Assembly (NCBI RefSeq): GCF_949628265.1
Contig: NC_088790.1
Span: 14,884,545-14,948,544 of the forward strand
Source of the DNA: Cloeon dipterum
Lineage: Eukaryota; Arthropoda; Insecta; Ephemeroptera; Baetidae
Direction of reading: 5' to 3'
DNA: 64,000 bases
The notes below the pieces were generated by a model. It saw only the letters and a program-made list of their open reading frames with translations. It was not told the origin of the DNA and did no database searches. How positions within the stretch are numbered: position 1 is the stretch's first letter; each line of letters opens with the position of its first letter. Position numbers and translations under genes: made by a program. This document shows, in pieces, positions 35,007-49,300 of this stretch.

Positions 35007-35197
35007 AATTTAAATAGTTTAATTTTAAATTAAAATCACAAATATTGAAGAAATGTATTTATCTTTCAGGATTTTTACTTCTATTATCCATGATTGAGAC
35101 GTGGTGGTATGTTCAACAAAAAATTGTCCTTCAAGCCGCACGTCAGAGGAAATATCTATAAATTGTAGAATTTTGCTGAAAAATTACTAGGAATATA

Positions 35198-35203
35198 AAT
35201 AAA
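35198..35203 (+). terminator. Poly(A) signal of the hairpin host transcript
   Basis: AATAAA (repeated just downstream) about 130 bases into the last exon. Confidence 0.5.
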
Positions 35204-35215
35204 ATAAATAATATC

Positions 35216-35623
35216 TAAAAGCCTTGACTTTTTTTGCAGTTTACCACAATCGTACAACAGAGATAATAAGAAATCAATTAATATTTATGTTTTAGAACTC
35301 GATTTTCCCCTTCAAATTTTGCACAATTATAGCTTTAATTTAATTACATCTGCTGAAACTCTGGGTAATTTAAATTTAAATTATCTCCCTGAGTATTGGG
35401 AGCATTTCTTCTTAACCATGTCATATGATAATTGAAAGTTTCCCGCGGCGGTCAATTTAAATTGTTGCTTAACAGAACTTCCTCATTTGATCACCAACAG
35501 GTGGAGCGTAGTGATGAAGAGATGCTAATTTTTTTATCTAATAATCCTAACCTCTTATGTGTTAAAAATTATTTCTGGTATTTTCCATTTTTATCCTAAT
35601 ATAAGCAAAACAGTCCACATAGT
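35216..35623. other. Intergenic stretch before the first HSDL2-type gene
   Basis: AT-rich DNA without coding signal; it must hold the 35624 gene's promoter unless that gene is read through from the host transcript. Confidence 0.45.
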
Positions 35624-37314
<1,691 letters not shown>

Positions 37315-37743
37315 TTTAACGAGTTACATTTTTTATTCACTCTCAAAAATGCAATTTTCGCCATTTTAATAGAATCTTATGAAAACGTAACATTGCTTTT
37401 TATTCCCGAGCAAAATCATTTTCTTCCTGCAATATGAAACAACAGAACTGCAAGCCCTGTTTTAATTTTCTATTCCCGACTGTCCGCTTTGACTTGATTT
37501 CGCGCCAAAACAAAGAGGCTCAAACAGGATGTTTGTCTTGGACTGCTGTCTCAAGTACGCCCCTATAATCATATGCGAGTATAAACAAATGGAATGTTAG
37601 CGTGGCAGTCTGACCTTTAGAACTCTGTGAAGAACACAAAGTACTCGAGTCGTGTGTGACTTGCAGATAAGATAATTATTCCTCGTGAGCCTAGATTAGT
37701 GAACCAAGGTCCAACTAGTCCAAAGTCTTGATTAACCAGCACG
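37315..37743. other. HSDL2 promoter/5' UTR region
   Basis: No coding signal; it lies between the two tandem HSDL2-type genes and carries the likely 5' UTR of the second in its last 100 or so bases. Confidence 0.45.
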
Positions 37744-40700
37744 ATGCTGAACAACACGGGGTAAGTTCCCGGCACTCCGGACTTGGGAGTCAAATTATGT
37801 AATTTATTTTGTTTAATTTTTCATGGCAGAAAACTCGCCGGAAAGACCCTTTTCATCACAGGCGCCAGCCGTGGAATTGGAAAAGCGATTGCCCTGAAGG
37901 CGGCCAAGGATGGGGCCAACATCGTCGTTGCGGCCAAAACAGCTGACCCACATCCAAAGTTACCTGGCACCATTTACTCAGCTGCCAAAGAGAGTACGTT
38001 TGCAATTTCTTCATTATTCTAACTATAGATTTAGAATTGCATCGATGAGCCAACTTTCATAATCATTTCCTGCCCAATCATTTGCATTTTACTGTATGAA
38101 TCACACAATTATTTCATATGATTAAACTATTGTGTCTTCATCTTTGTCACTAGGAAATTTCAAGGATAAAGTTTCGACGCGAAATCATTTATTTAAAGAG
38201 TTGAAAAATATCACCAGGGAAGGAAAAAATTCGATTTCTTGAGTTGTTTTTCACCAAAGGCCAAAGAAATTACAGGAATCGATTCTAAATAGGATTTCGA
38301 AGACAGACATAATAATGAATATATTTTCTTGATTGACGTGTCATTTTTTATTTTTGCCATTTATTTGAAATTTTAAAATCCCCAATTTTTAGACTTAAGA
38401 GGGGAAAATTGAAATAAACTCAAAATATTATGTTTCTTAATTTTCTAATTTTAATTTAATTTCTGATTGTGAGCTTGCTACTTGGTTATGTAGGGCCCAT
38501 TTTTGTCAGAGGCTAATAAAATCTCAATTTTCAGATTAAAATTAGCTCTGGCATTTCTATGATAAAAGAAATTAATTTGTGTATTATTTGTGTGGTCAGT
38601 CGAAGCCGCTGGTGGCAAAGCCCTGCCGTGTGTGGTGGACGTGCGGGACGAGAGCTCGATCGCCAACGCTGTCAACGACGCCGTCAAGGCCTTCGGAGGA
38701 ATTGACATCCTTATTAACAATGCGAGCGCAATTTCGCTGACGCCGACCCAGCACACTGACATGAAGCGTTACGACCTGATGCACGGAATCAATACTCGCG
38801 GCACATTCCTTGTGTAATTATTATAGGAAATTTTTTATAACATTTGAACACTAAACTTGTTTACATCTTGTTATGGTTCGGAATTTTAGACGGTTTTTCA
38901 TCAATCTATAAAAGCCGGCTTGTTCTGTGAAATCTGATTTTTGCTGTGTTTTTGCCAAGGCTAAAGATATATTGCATTACCCAATACACAAAGCAAAATT
39001 TCTTAAGTGTGAAGGAAGTTGGAGAAATATTCACTCCATAATTAATTGAAATTTACTGGTCTACTGAATTTAAAATCAAAATTACATAAAACTAATTGTT
39101 AACTCCTAAAAAATTGATTAAAGAGATGGAATTTAAATTAAAATCCAGTTTTAAACAGTGCAAGTGTAAAACGGTTGGTTAAATCCCAGAACAGTTAAAA
39201 TATGCCCCTAAAAAACGCAGTACTAATGTCAATAATTTTATTTCCAGTTCGAAACTATGTCTGCCATACCTGCTGAAGAGCAAGAACGCACACATCCTCA
39301 ACATCAGCCCGCCACTGAACATGAATCCGATTTGGTTTAAGAATCACGTCGCCTACACCATGGCCAAGTACGGCATGTCCATGTGCGTGCTCGGTATGGC
39401 TGAAGAGTTCCGTGGAGACAAGGTGGCCGTCAACGCTCTCTGGCCGAGGACAGGTGCCGTTATCTTGAATTTAACGTTTTCATATTTGAAGGAACATTTA
39501 TTTTCCAGCTATTTTGACCGCCGCTATGGAAATGTTGGCCGGAGGACAGAGCGAGGCTGCCCGTATGTCTCGCAAACCGGACATTATGGCCGATGCTGCC
39601 TACGCAATCCTCACCAGGGACAGCGGCTCCTTCACTGGAAACTTTGCCATCGACGATGAGGTGCTGGCTGCCGAGGGCATCACAAATATGGACTCGTACG
39701 CCATTGATCCAAGTAAATTGATTAATTTTACTTTAATGACACCTTTTTCAAATATCATCCAAAAAAGTTAATCTTTTGCATGCTAAACTCAACATGTACC
39801 AAAAAGGCGGATCTATTGTACCGTGTTTTTTAATGTTTATGGGGCTTCACAAGCTATTGAATTGGTCCCTAAACTCCCTGATAGCAGAGGGCTCGCACAA
39901 TTGTCAGTCTTTTCCACAGCTGGTCTTCCAAAACCATCAAGGAATATCTGGTTTTAACAGACAAAAACATTTTGAAACAAAGAAGTAATCCACACAACGA
40001 TAATATTTAAATTTAAAAAACTGAATGGCTCTGCTATATGTGGAAAATTAAATTTGGATGGCCAGAACTATTAGTGAATATTTTATCAGCAGTATTTTAC
40101 TGATCTCTATACAAAATTGATAACCGCAGATTTAAATAGATTATTCAACCGTCTAAAACTTCACACACTGTCATAGAAATAATCAGAACTCCATTTCAGG
40201 CAACAAGGACAATTTGATGCCAGACTTCTTCCTGGATGTGCCGCCAGAGACGATCATCAAGGAGCACATCCAGAAGCCGGCAGCGGCGTCAGCAGGAGGC
40301 GCGGTAGGAGAGGTGGGCAAGGTGTTCAAGGCCATCGAGGCAAACCTGAGCGAAGAGCTTGTCGCCAAAGTGAACGCGATCTACCAATTCAACGTTTCAG
40401 GTGAGGCCGTGTTTTAAAAGTAAAAGTTTCCATGGTTTAATTGGTGCGTGTGACAGGAACTGAGGAGGGCCAGTGGTTCCTGGATCTCAAGACTGGAAAG
40501 GGCAGCGTCGGACAGGGCCCCTCAACCAATGCTGACGCCACGCTCAGCATGAATAGCAAACATTTTGCTGACATGTTCGCAGGTATTTACAAAATTTTAA
40601 CGCTAGTGGTTTATAAATTTTAGAATTCTTATTTTCCAAAAGAATAAAATAACACGCATACTGTGTCAATTTTTCAATTTGACTACTTCAGCAACTATGG

Positions 40701-41297
40701 GACACTGAATCAATATGACCAAAAAATTATAAATCAATTTATAGATGATACAGGGTTTTTTTCTGAATTCCGAGAGCAAACTTAATTGTTGTTCCCGTGA
40801 GGTTTTTCTCAATACGTTTACGATTGGAGCAAAACCCAAACTACATATATTTTGAAAGGTGATGAAATTTAACTTTTTACGAACATGTTATTCCCAATAT
40901 TTTCTTGTATTTGATTTTTTAAATTCAAGTTTATTGAAATTCGGAAAAGAAATTAATCAAATGAAAATTTACAAATCAATTTTTATTTTTCCAAATGGCA
41001 AAAATGGAACTATTTGACCAGAGTTAATTTGAAAACATTATCGCAAATTTTTCCCAGCCAACGTAAAGAATTCAGGGCGTTACTTCTCCTGAGTTACCTT
41101 GTAAGAAATTAAAGAAAATCGCAATGCGTATAATGCCCTGCATCTGATTGAGTCTTTAAAATTTTGTTTTCTTTTGATGTATAGGAAAACTGAAGCCAGC
41201 TGGCGCCTTCATGACTGGCAAGCTGAAAATTTCGGGCAACATCCAGAAGGCGATGAAGCTGGAGAAGCTTATGGGACACCTCAAAGCCAAAATGTAA
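37744..41297 (+). CDS. Hsdl2: Hydroxysteroid dehydrogenase-like protein 2 (HSDL2)
   Basis: Peroxisomal/mitochondrial SDR-SCP2 protein linked to fatty-acid metabolism in vertebrates; substrate unknown. Eight exons join in phase to 414 aa (human 418): 37744-37760, 37830-37993, 38600-38813, 39248-39453, 39509-39712, 40200-40400, 40457-40582 and 41185-41297. The N-terminus MLNNTGKLAGKTLFITGAS is nearly the human one. Cofactor motif TGASRGIG is at residues 16-23. INNASAIS, NISPPLN and catalytic YTMAKYGMSM follow. The linker is Ala/Gly-rich, and the SCP2 sterol-carrier domain (about 305-414) shows TEEGQWFLDLKTGKGSVGQG and KPAGAFMTGKLKISGN. It ends HLKAKM without an SKL-type peroxisomal signal (the human protein ends ARL). 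AATAAA at 41420 ends the transcript. Confidence 0.95.
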
Positions 41298-41419
41298 AAT
41301 TTACTATTTATATTTTTGAACTCACAAAATTGTTTAGCTATTTATTCAAGTCAGCAAATGTACACTTTGTGAGTTGCGTTGTTGATTATATTGTTTCCGA
41401 AGAGTTAACATTATACTGA

Positions 41420-41425
41420 AATAAA
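41420..41425 (+). terminator. Poly(A) signal of HSDL2
   Basis: AATAAA 123 bases after the HSDL2 stop and about 35 bases from the stop codon of the opposing channel gene. Confidence 0.65.
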
Positions 41426-41460
41426 TTTAATATACTTTTTCATAGAAAGCCATTTCTGTT

Positions 41461-44400
41461 TTAAAATTTTTCCTTTTTAATAACGTTGGGGAAGCTATTG
41501 ATAGAACTGCTGCGGCTGGTATTGTTGCTCGCTGCGTCAGCGCCTTTCGTGCGGGCGCAGCACGTGAAAATCTGAAGCGCCTTGCCAAGCATGCTGAGCA
41601 GGCTGAGAACCGAGACGCCGAGCAGGAATCCGAGCGAGCCACCGGCATCGGCCACAAATCGTGACAGGTCATAGTCCCAGTGCTCTCTCACCCAGGTAAA
41701 CATTTTTGACGTGTGAAACAAGTAAATCTGGCTATGGCCTGACGGCAAAGTGGCATCCCTTGCACGGTTCACCTAGGACATAATTCATCATTGCATGGGA
41801 AGGACTCTTTAAAATAGTTAATATATTTTTATGCAGTACATAAAATTATATCGAATAAAAATCAGATTGAATGAAAAATTCTGAATTTGGATAGCCGCGC
41901 CTCTGTTAAAATCGCAATATTTTTATATTATATCCTCCACTAAAGTCTGCTGGATTTTTTTGCTGTTGCTTTTCTGTAATTTCTTACCTTGCGTTTCATA
42001 TGACGTTAGAGAAATGAAGTTGTGACTAAAAATTTGTTTTTACGTCTCCTAAAACTTGTAAATTCAAACCAAACTAATATCATTCACTGAACAATTTTTT
42101 CTTAAATTAAAAAAATCAAATAAGCACCTTGATCTTTTTTCGAAATATAGTAGGTTCTTAGTACTTACAATGAAAGTATTGAACTGTGTGATGTGACACG
42201 GTTTGGGGCACTGCGCCGAGCACTCATTGCTCGTATTAAACTTGAGGTACTCGACTATGACAGGCAGCAAGCTGGTGTAGTTGTTGCACTCGGGCAGATC
42301 GGAGCCTGGCATCCACGGCACCGAGCACGCCGATTTGGCCTCGATTTCCCGCCATCTGCACCGCTCCTCACACTGAAATTATTTTTTTATTTCATGGATA
42401 TTTTGGCACTACTTTGCTTACGTTTGCAGAGCTGTACTTTCGGTCTGGGTTGCACGGCGATTTTGGGTGGTTCACCCGCTCCAACTGATGCACTGTCATC
42501 TTCACGTGCGCCATCTCGCCCACCGGCAAAATTATCAGCTCCTGCACAGCCGAACTTTGCATGGTGTTTTCTGAAATGGACACATTGACAGTTTGGTTTT
42601 CTATCATTGAGTAAATTTACTCTTGTTATTTAAGAAATTAAATCGGACTAAATTATTAGGTGTTGGAATAATTTTAAGCGAGGTTAGATATTCCTTGTAA
42701 TAAATTTAACTTGATAATATCTTCTGAGGAACGATTAAAATTCAACTGTTGAATTTTTACTGCCAACCAATTTTATTTACAACTCTAATAGGAATTCTAA
42801 GCTCATCATGATTTCGTTTTCACGTACAAACACTTATTGGATAAGATTTCTTGATAATTTCAAAAAGTTATAGCTTAAATTCAGCATTTTTTAATTATTT
42901 TTCGGGGAAAAAAATAAATTTCAAATCTATATCATGTAAAAAAATCCGCGGAAGAAACGAAAAGAAAACTGCAAACGCAAATCCTGAATAAAATACCTAT
43001 CATGTCATCCGTAACCTGATGAACATACAGATTCCAGGCAGGAGAGGTTGGTCTTGTATGTCTCAGAAGGACCGAATAACCAGCGTCGCTTCCGATTTGC
43101 CTTGTAGCGATTTCCGGTTTGATCGTGAAACACCTCCCGCTCAAAAAATTCATGGTCTCCTCAAGATTTGTGTCTGAAGCAAATTGATTTTCAGTTCAAT
43201 TTTAATTTGCAAGTTTGAAATTTACGATTAATGGATCCAGCCATTCCGTACTGGTTGATACCCTCAACCATTGTGTATGTCGCTTCTTTCCAAAACTCGG
43301 ACAGACTAATCTTGTCGTAGGGAAACTTGGCCCACTCGGACGTAAGGCGGATACTGGGACCCAAGTTGTACTTCTGAAATATATTAATTAAATGACTCTT
43401 CCTTCTATCAAAATTATATTAATATCCAGCAAATAATTAAGATGTTACCGAAATTAATCTCAACTTTATTTATAAACTTAACTCGTTGAATTAAATAAAG
43501 GGCTCTTACTCTTCTTTTTTATTTTTTTTCGTGTGCATTATTATCTAGTCTACTTGAATCAATCAAAAGTCTTTAGTTAAACAGGATTAGGAAAATATTT
43601 TTAACAGTTGAACACATTTAAAATATCTTATTGCGTGAAATTTTCGTTTTTGCCAAAATGCACATCTTAAATTTCTTTTATTTTTAAAAGTTTCCAAAAT
43701 TTTTTGGTTGAATCAACGGTTGAACCAAACGCCGAGCATTTAAAATAAAGATTAACAAAGTTGTTATCAAGCAAGAGTTAAATTAAAAGAGCACTCTGAG
43801 CACAGCGTCCTTGTAGGCAGGATTGCGACATATGGTCAAGGCCGGGTAGTTGACGGTCGTGTTAATCTTCAGCTCGGTACGCGTCGACACAGGAGGGTAG
43901 TGCAGCTTCAGAATGCACTCAGAAAGCTGCAAATAGGGTTGGGATTTGAAGACAATGGGATATTTTTTAGCTTTTTTGTGGGCAAATTCAATCAAATTAT
44001 TGTTAGCGCATCCTATTAAATTTTAAAGAGATTAGAAAGCCATTCTAACAACCACCAAAAGCTCTCTAAATCACACTTTGAACTTACCTAAAAACCTAAA
44101 ATATTTTCAAAATCTTTAATTTTTCTGGTGCTATATGTATGCATTTTTCATCCAAAAGTCCAACCTCTTCAGATTCTGTTGTCTTTTGATGATTTGCTTT
44201 ATTTACTTACCTTTGGCACTTATCAATTTTTTCAACGCTGTAAAAGTCAGTTAAATATTGATTTGAAACCACTAACATACACATGGAAAAATAATTTAGA
44301 TTATTTATTATTATGAGTTAATTATGCTACTTTTCCTAAGTTACTTTTTTTGCATTTCCATGATCACGTTGGTAATTTTAGCGGAAAAATAATATCAAGT

Positions 44401-46394
44401 TGAATAAAAAATGATATACTTTTTCTTTGAACTTATAATTTTATAAAATTAATAAATGGTCTCGTTGAGCTACATGGTCAATTTTAGACTATCACAAAGT
44501 TGGAGAAAATTTTGTATGGACTGTAAAGATCTCCTAAATAGCCTAATTATTTTATCCAAGAAAATCACCTGGATTTTACAAAACAAAACTCTCTTAAAGG
44601 TTAAAAAAATAATTTATTTTTAACAGAAAATTAATCTAAAAGATGGGTGAAAACCATTAAGTATTCCAAATTGGCTATTAAACTTTCTAAACGGAGCATA
44701 AATCCGTCCGAAAAAGTTACCTAAAAAACCCGTCTAAAAATCCGAACCCAAGCTGGAGAAATAACAACGTGAATGCAAGGGGCAGCGATATGCAACGCGC
44801 TCAGTCTGCCTGAGAAGCAGGTTGTCTATCCCGTTTTCCCAGTGGAGAGCTGCACTGCACAGTGTTTGTAATTCTTTGACTCTATGGACAAGAATGCAAG
44901 GCGCAGTTTGTGATTTTTTCCTCATTCTGCGTCAAGGAAAATTTATACTCTCGGGGGTTGAAAATGACAAGCACTGCACTTTGAAAGATGGAATTGGAAG
45001 TTGTACAGTACAGAGCAGAAACGACTCACGTACTATACGGGAAATTGCAACTTCTGGATGCTGACCTAGGAAGGGATTGCACTAAAATTGAGAATCGTGC
45101 ATCTTTTTCTATACGTGTTGCAACTTGCAACTAGGTCTCGTATCGTGCGTTTACAAGCATTAAATATAAAAGTTAGACGATCGGCTATTTCTTCTGAGCT
45201 TCCAAACGTCACGGTAACATTAATTGAACACAAATCAATCCATTTAAAACTATTTGAACCATAGAAATTGGCTAGAAATCGAGCAAAAAGTGTAAAGGTT
45301 AGTAAGATAAGTTATCTATTTTTAGGCCTATTTTTATTTTATTTTCCAAAACTAGAGATTTATATTTTATTGTGTATTATAAATTTTTTATTTCGTATGA
45401 AAATTTCAGGTTTATTTAGCAATTTTATTCTTTGACAGAGAAAATGGCAGAATTGTTTATTTATTTATTTATCATTTCTTTCTGCTTGAAAAACAATACT
45501 TCTTTTATTGCATATTAAAAATATTAAAATTCACCTCAAAATATGTCATTTAAACTCCTTTTTACGTGTGAATTATGTGAATAAATCTACAAAAAGGTGC
45601 ATCAAAAATTGACTTGAAGACTGTCTAAAACCAACTTTATTACTCTTATTAATAAATTGTAATTATAGTTATTACAGATCATTATTAGTACTAATGATGA
45701 GTGACTTGGATTGCCCAAGTAATGTATTTAACTCTTCTTTTTCAGGATAATATAATACATTAAGTTTTCTTTTCAAAGAAGTATGAAGTTTTTCAAATTT
45801 TAGCTCAGCAAAAAATAAGACGAAGCCAACACGCTAGTTGAAAAGGAATAAAAATGACAAAGAATATTAAGAAAAAAAATTGCTTTCCCTCTTCAATCGG
45901 TTCACCTCTTTCGAGATGGGTGACTCCCTATTTAGCGATCAACTATAGCAAATACCTCGTCCCCAATAACATCGCGAACAAATATCATGGGCGCACAAGC
46001 CTCATTGGAGGAAGCCCAGTCAAGGAAAGAACCAGCTAAAGATCCAATAATTTGAAAATGTGCAGAAATTGAGCTGTAAATATAAAAAAATGGTGCCTTC
46101 TTTTAAAATTTCTAGCCATCGAAACATTCACGGAATAATGAATCAGGGAAAGTGCTAGAAACTAAAGAACTTTTTTGAATGATGCATATATATTTTTTCA
46201 AAAAATCTTTGCCAATAATAATTTCCATAATTTTACTTTTGAAAGTATCATAGCACCTGAAAGACGACCGCGGTCATGCAGGCGACGAGCACGATGAGTT
46301 TGAGGATTTGCTTGAGCCAGGAAGTGGTGGCGCATGCAATGATCCAGCACTGTTTTTCCTCGCTGTCCGCGGCCAGCCCTACAACGTTCAACAT
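41461..46394 (-). CDS. ppk-like: DEG/ENaC sodium channel, pickpocket family
   Basis: Amiloride-type trimeric cation channel subunit of the insect pickpocket group. Seven exons join in phase to 419 aa: 46394-46257, 43926-43795, 43373-43226, 43173-42997, 42570-42422, 42372-42169 and 41772-41461. TM1 lies about residues 30-46 (ILKLIVLVACMTAVVF) after the family-typical CATTSW. The extracellular part has NTTVNYPALTICRNPAYK, SGRCFTI, and the Cys-rich CEERCRWREIEAKSACSVPW and CPKPCHITQFNTF. TM2 with pore and filter is GGSLGFLLGVSVLSL (Gly-x-Ser). The Ser/Asn tail is intracellular. It is somewhat short for the family. The first ATG used leaves only a 29-residue cytoplasmic N-terminus, so an upstream exon is possible; CACTTTCAG ending at 46416 could be its acceptor. 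Two donors (CAG|GTGCTA, AGA|GTGCTC) are weak. Confidence 0.85.
43927..46256 (-). other. First intron of the channel gene
   Basis: 2.3 kb of mostly AT-rich DNA. Open frames near 44.8-45.0 and 45.85-46.04 kb show no family resemblance and no consistent splice context. Nothing else recognised. Confidence 0.5.
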
Positions 46395-49300
46395 GCAAAT
46401 AGCGGCCAGTTTCACTGAAAGTGAAATTTTTACCAAACTTGGGCGCGGTGCTGAGCTTCATCCTCGCCGCTGCAGCTATATCGTGCGTCTGACATCGTAC
46501 ACCACTTTTTACAACTCTTTATCGGCGTGTTTCTGCAGGGAAGAACAGGCCCAATAAATCACAATCGAGTGAGGCCGACGCGTGTGTTTTTATTAAGGCC
46601 CTCGCGGGAGAAGCGGCGGGCGTTTTATTTGTTTTCCGCCTTTGATAAACGGCCGCACATCTCCCTCATGCGCGTTTTTCCATATGACGAAGGTAACCCG
46701 CTAGCTCTTTGTTCGAGAACGCAAATGGAAAAGGGAATAGCAGAACGAAAGAGCAGAGCATATTTGCAGTTGGAAATAAAGCATCATTTTGTATTGAATA
46801 AAAAATATCAGAGCCCATAGCTAAATTTGTATCGACAGAATAAAATGTTGAAATGTTTCATGTAGAGTTATTAACAGTAAAATTGTTTAGGCAAATAAAT
46901 TTTTCTTATTTTTGCGGAAAGCTCATATTATCCGGAAATGGTGTTTTGTAAGAAAAAAATAATAATTATCGCACCAGAGAAATGAACGATTTAGGATTTT
47001 ATGTTAGTTCAAGGGAAATTTAGATGGTTTTATGTTATAATGCAAATCTATAATTGTTTCATTTCTAGCCCTACAACGTTAAGAGTAATTTTCAAGCTAA
47101 ATGAAAAAAAAAATTCATTCATTTTTCATTGAGAAAATCCTCAAACTTTTATAAGAGTTGCTCCAGTAATTTATTAATTCACCCTCCTCAACATTTTTAG
47201 AGATCACGTTGCAGCAAAAAAATGTACTCCTCGACACATATTTCGCTGACTGCAGAGAATGTGCTACTCTCCATAAATATTTTGCAACTTAGCTGCGAGC
47301 AAGAGAGGCTTTCTCTGCGTGCCGGCAAAACACGGACTGGTTAATGAAGGTCGAGAATTTACGACCTCGCGCAATAATTCATAGGCAGGCAGTAATAATG
47401 AAAAACAGGTGTCACTTTTACAACCTCGCACACGCACTTTATTCTTTCTTTGCCCCTTTCGGCGCACATAAACAACAACAAGCACCTGGATCTCACCTGC
47501 CAGTGCATTTTCACACGGCAAGTAAGTGGCCTTTTTGCCAGCCGGCCAAAACTTGAAATAAATAATACGTAAATATATAGGCTGTGAAATCATGACGATC
47601 AATGATTTTTCTGAGCTTCCAATTGTATTTGAGATTTTCCTACTCAAACTGTGTTTGGCCTGTTTTTATCGAGAAAAAATATATTTTATTGCAAAATATG
47701 AAACTGTTGCGAAATTTAAGTTAACATCTTTATATTCTTGAAATTTTCTATTTGGGAATAAAAAATCCAGCTCTTTTTTCTATTATAGATTAAACAACAA
47801 TTCAAAAGACATCAATTGAAAAGATCTTCCTTTAAAAAGATGTCTTTCATAAGGAGGGAGTAATTTTCAATTTAATTTTTACTTGTGAATTGTGGAGAAA
47901 ACGAGTACCTTGAGAGTCGTCTAATTACGAATGACTTAAAAATATTGTCAAAATATTTACAACCATAACGACACAGAAATAATTCCAGCATTTGCAATTA
48001 TTACAAATAAACACTTAAAGTTGAAATAAGTCGTGCATACGATTTTTTACAATAATTTTTTTTTGGCACAACCCGGAACACTTCATTTTTTGTCTTGTTT
48101 ATGTTTGCATCCAGGAATCATTCCAAACAAATCGACTACAGCACTTTTGTGTTAAAAATACTCATTTTCTGCTACAAGTACGAAATGAACAGACATTATT
48201 GCATCCTCGCCTTTGATTACATTTTTTGGCGTTTTTGATTTTCCCCGGTTAAAATTCTAATTGTTTAGTTATTTCGTTTAAGGGGCTTATAGTATATTTT
48301 ATTTTACTTTTAATGAGAGTTTAATGCGTTCAGTAATTTTTTAATCGTTGAGTACACAGTTTTGGTACGTAAAAACACTGCTAAACACACACAAGGAGAG
48401 GGGTCTAAATAATCGATTCCTTAGACATCTGTTAGTGTCAACGCTATACATAGTTTTTGTTGCAAATGTAACATTCTTATTAAACATACACGAACATTTA
48501 ATGTAACAAATTACACAGTGCTGAACATTTGGCACCGGATTTATATATTTAATTCTAATATGCAACAGCTAATACCTTGCGCTTTTTCGGAAAATTGAAT
48601 GGTGTTGAAATTTGGCTCTTCTCTCGAGTTAGCGACTAGTGCAACTTAAATTCGTCTTCGTGAGCTTCAATCGACTATATTTAATGTAGTTACATGTGTA
48701 TGCCATTGAGCGTCTGCTAATGCCTACTAAAAGCCGCATTTTGAGCTTTTCAAATAGTGTGTGCGTAGCAAATTTCTAAATAATATCAATCAATCAATCG
48801 TTGTTTGCTTGAGGTATCTTCTTGGAATGATTTTATCCCTCGCAAAATTATAGAGACCACTGAGTGGACTTTGTTCCGAAAATGAGAGAGCCAATAATTT
48901 CCTGGATAAACTTTCCATCCGGATTAAAAAAACTGCAGTACTGAGGGATTGACAGTAACGCTTTTTATGCATTTTGCACTATTAACTGAATGAGATCCAC
49001 GCTTACAAATTTATAGGGCTGTGCGTTTAAGTTTATTTTTTAAATTTGCATGAATTACATTAAACCAAGGACCATTTTCCAATTTTTCAAAAATTGCACA
49101 AATTAAGCAGGAGGAAACCAAAACAATGAATGTCAACGATTTTTACAAATTTGGACACTAAATGATATCACTTTTTTGTAATTTCAAAGGAAAAAGGCCT
49201 GACCGTCCATGCATCACAACCCTTCCTATAGTCCTAAAATGTATCATTGACTATTTTTATTTTTTTAAATACTAATATTTATCTATTAAGACATATATTT

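Larger units (their letters stand above)
33411..35030 (+). repeat. Tandem duplication of an exon-intron-hairpin block (period about 760-780 bp)
   Basis: Block 1 (about 33411-34170) and block 2 (about 34171-34937) share hairpins, exons and intron sequence; a third, partial unit follows to about 35030. Core-to-core distances are 758 (hairpins 1 to 3), 778 (2 to 4) and 769 (3 to 5). Shared pieces include CCAATAAGAATA, CGCCTTCACCTCAATCTCC, exon text CTCCAAGCGCC and GACTGGATTGATCTC, and intron text TGTTCCAACATAT. Exon copies are visibly diverged by substitutions, so the duplication is not very recent. Confidence 0.9.
32791..35215 (+). ncRNA. Spliced host transcript of an intronic hairpin cluster (non-coding or micropeptide)
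   Basis: Candidate exons are 32791-32921 (plus upstream UTR), 33570-33637, 33825-33876, 34063- or 34079-34113, 34333-34400, 34609-34660, 34834-34887, and a last exon from 35070 to about 35215 with AATAAA at 35198. Most boundaries have clean AG acceptors and GTAAG/GTAAT-like donors. The 68-nt and 52-nt exons occur twice with the same lengths. Exon 1 has an ATG (32791) open for 43 codons to a phase-2 donor. Joined to 33570, 33825 and 34079 the frame stays open for about 102 codons, then stops in the second 68-nt exon. I recognise no protein family. The last exon looks non-coding. The main reading is a microRNA host gene. RNA evidence is needed to fix exons; a further exon near 33023 is possible. 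Confidence 0.5.

Noticed and set aside
47264-47647. 127-codon minus-strand frame in the intergenic region left of the arrestin gene
   Set aside because: No domain signal, no splice or poly(A) context, composition like the surroundings.
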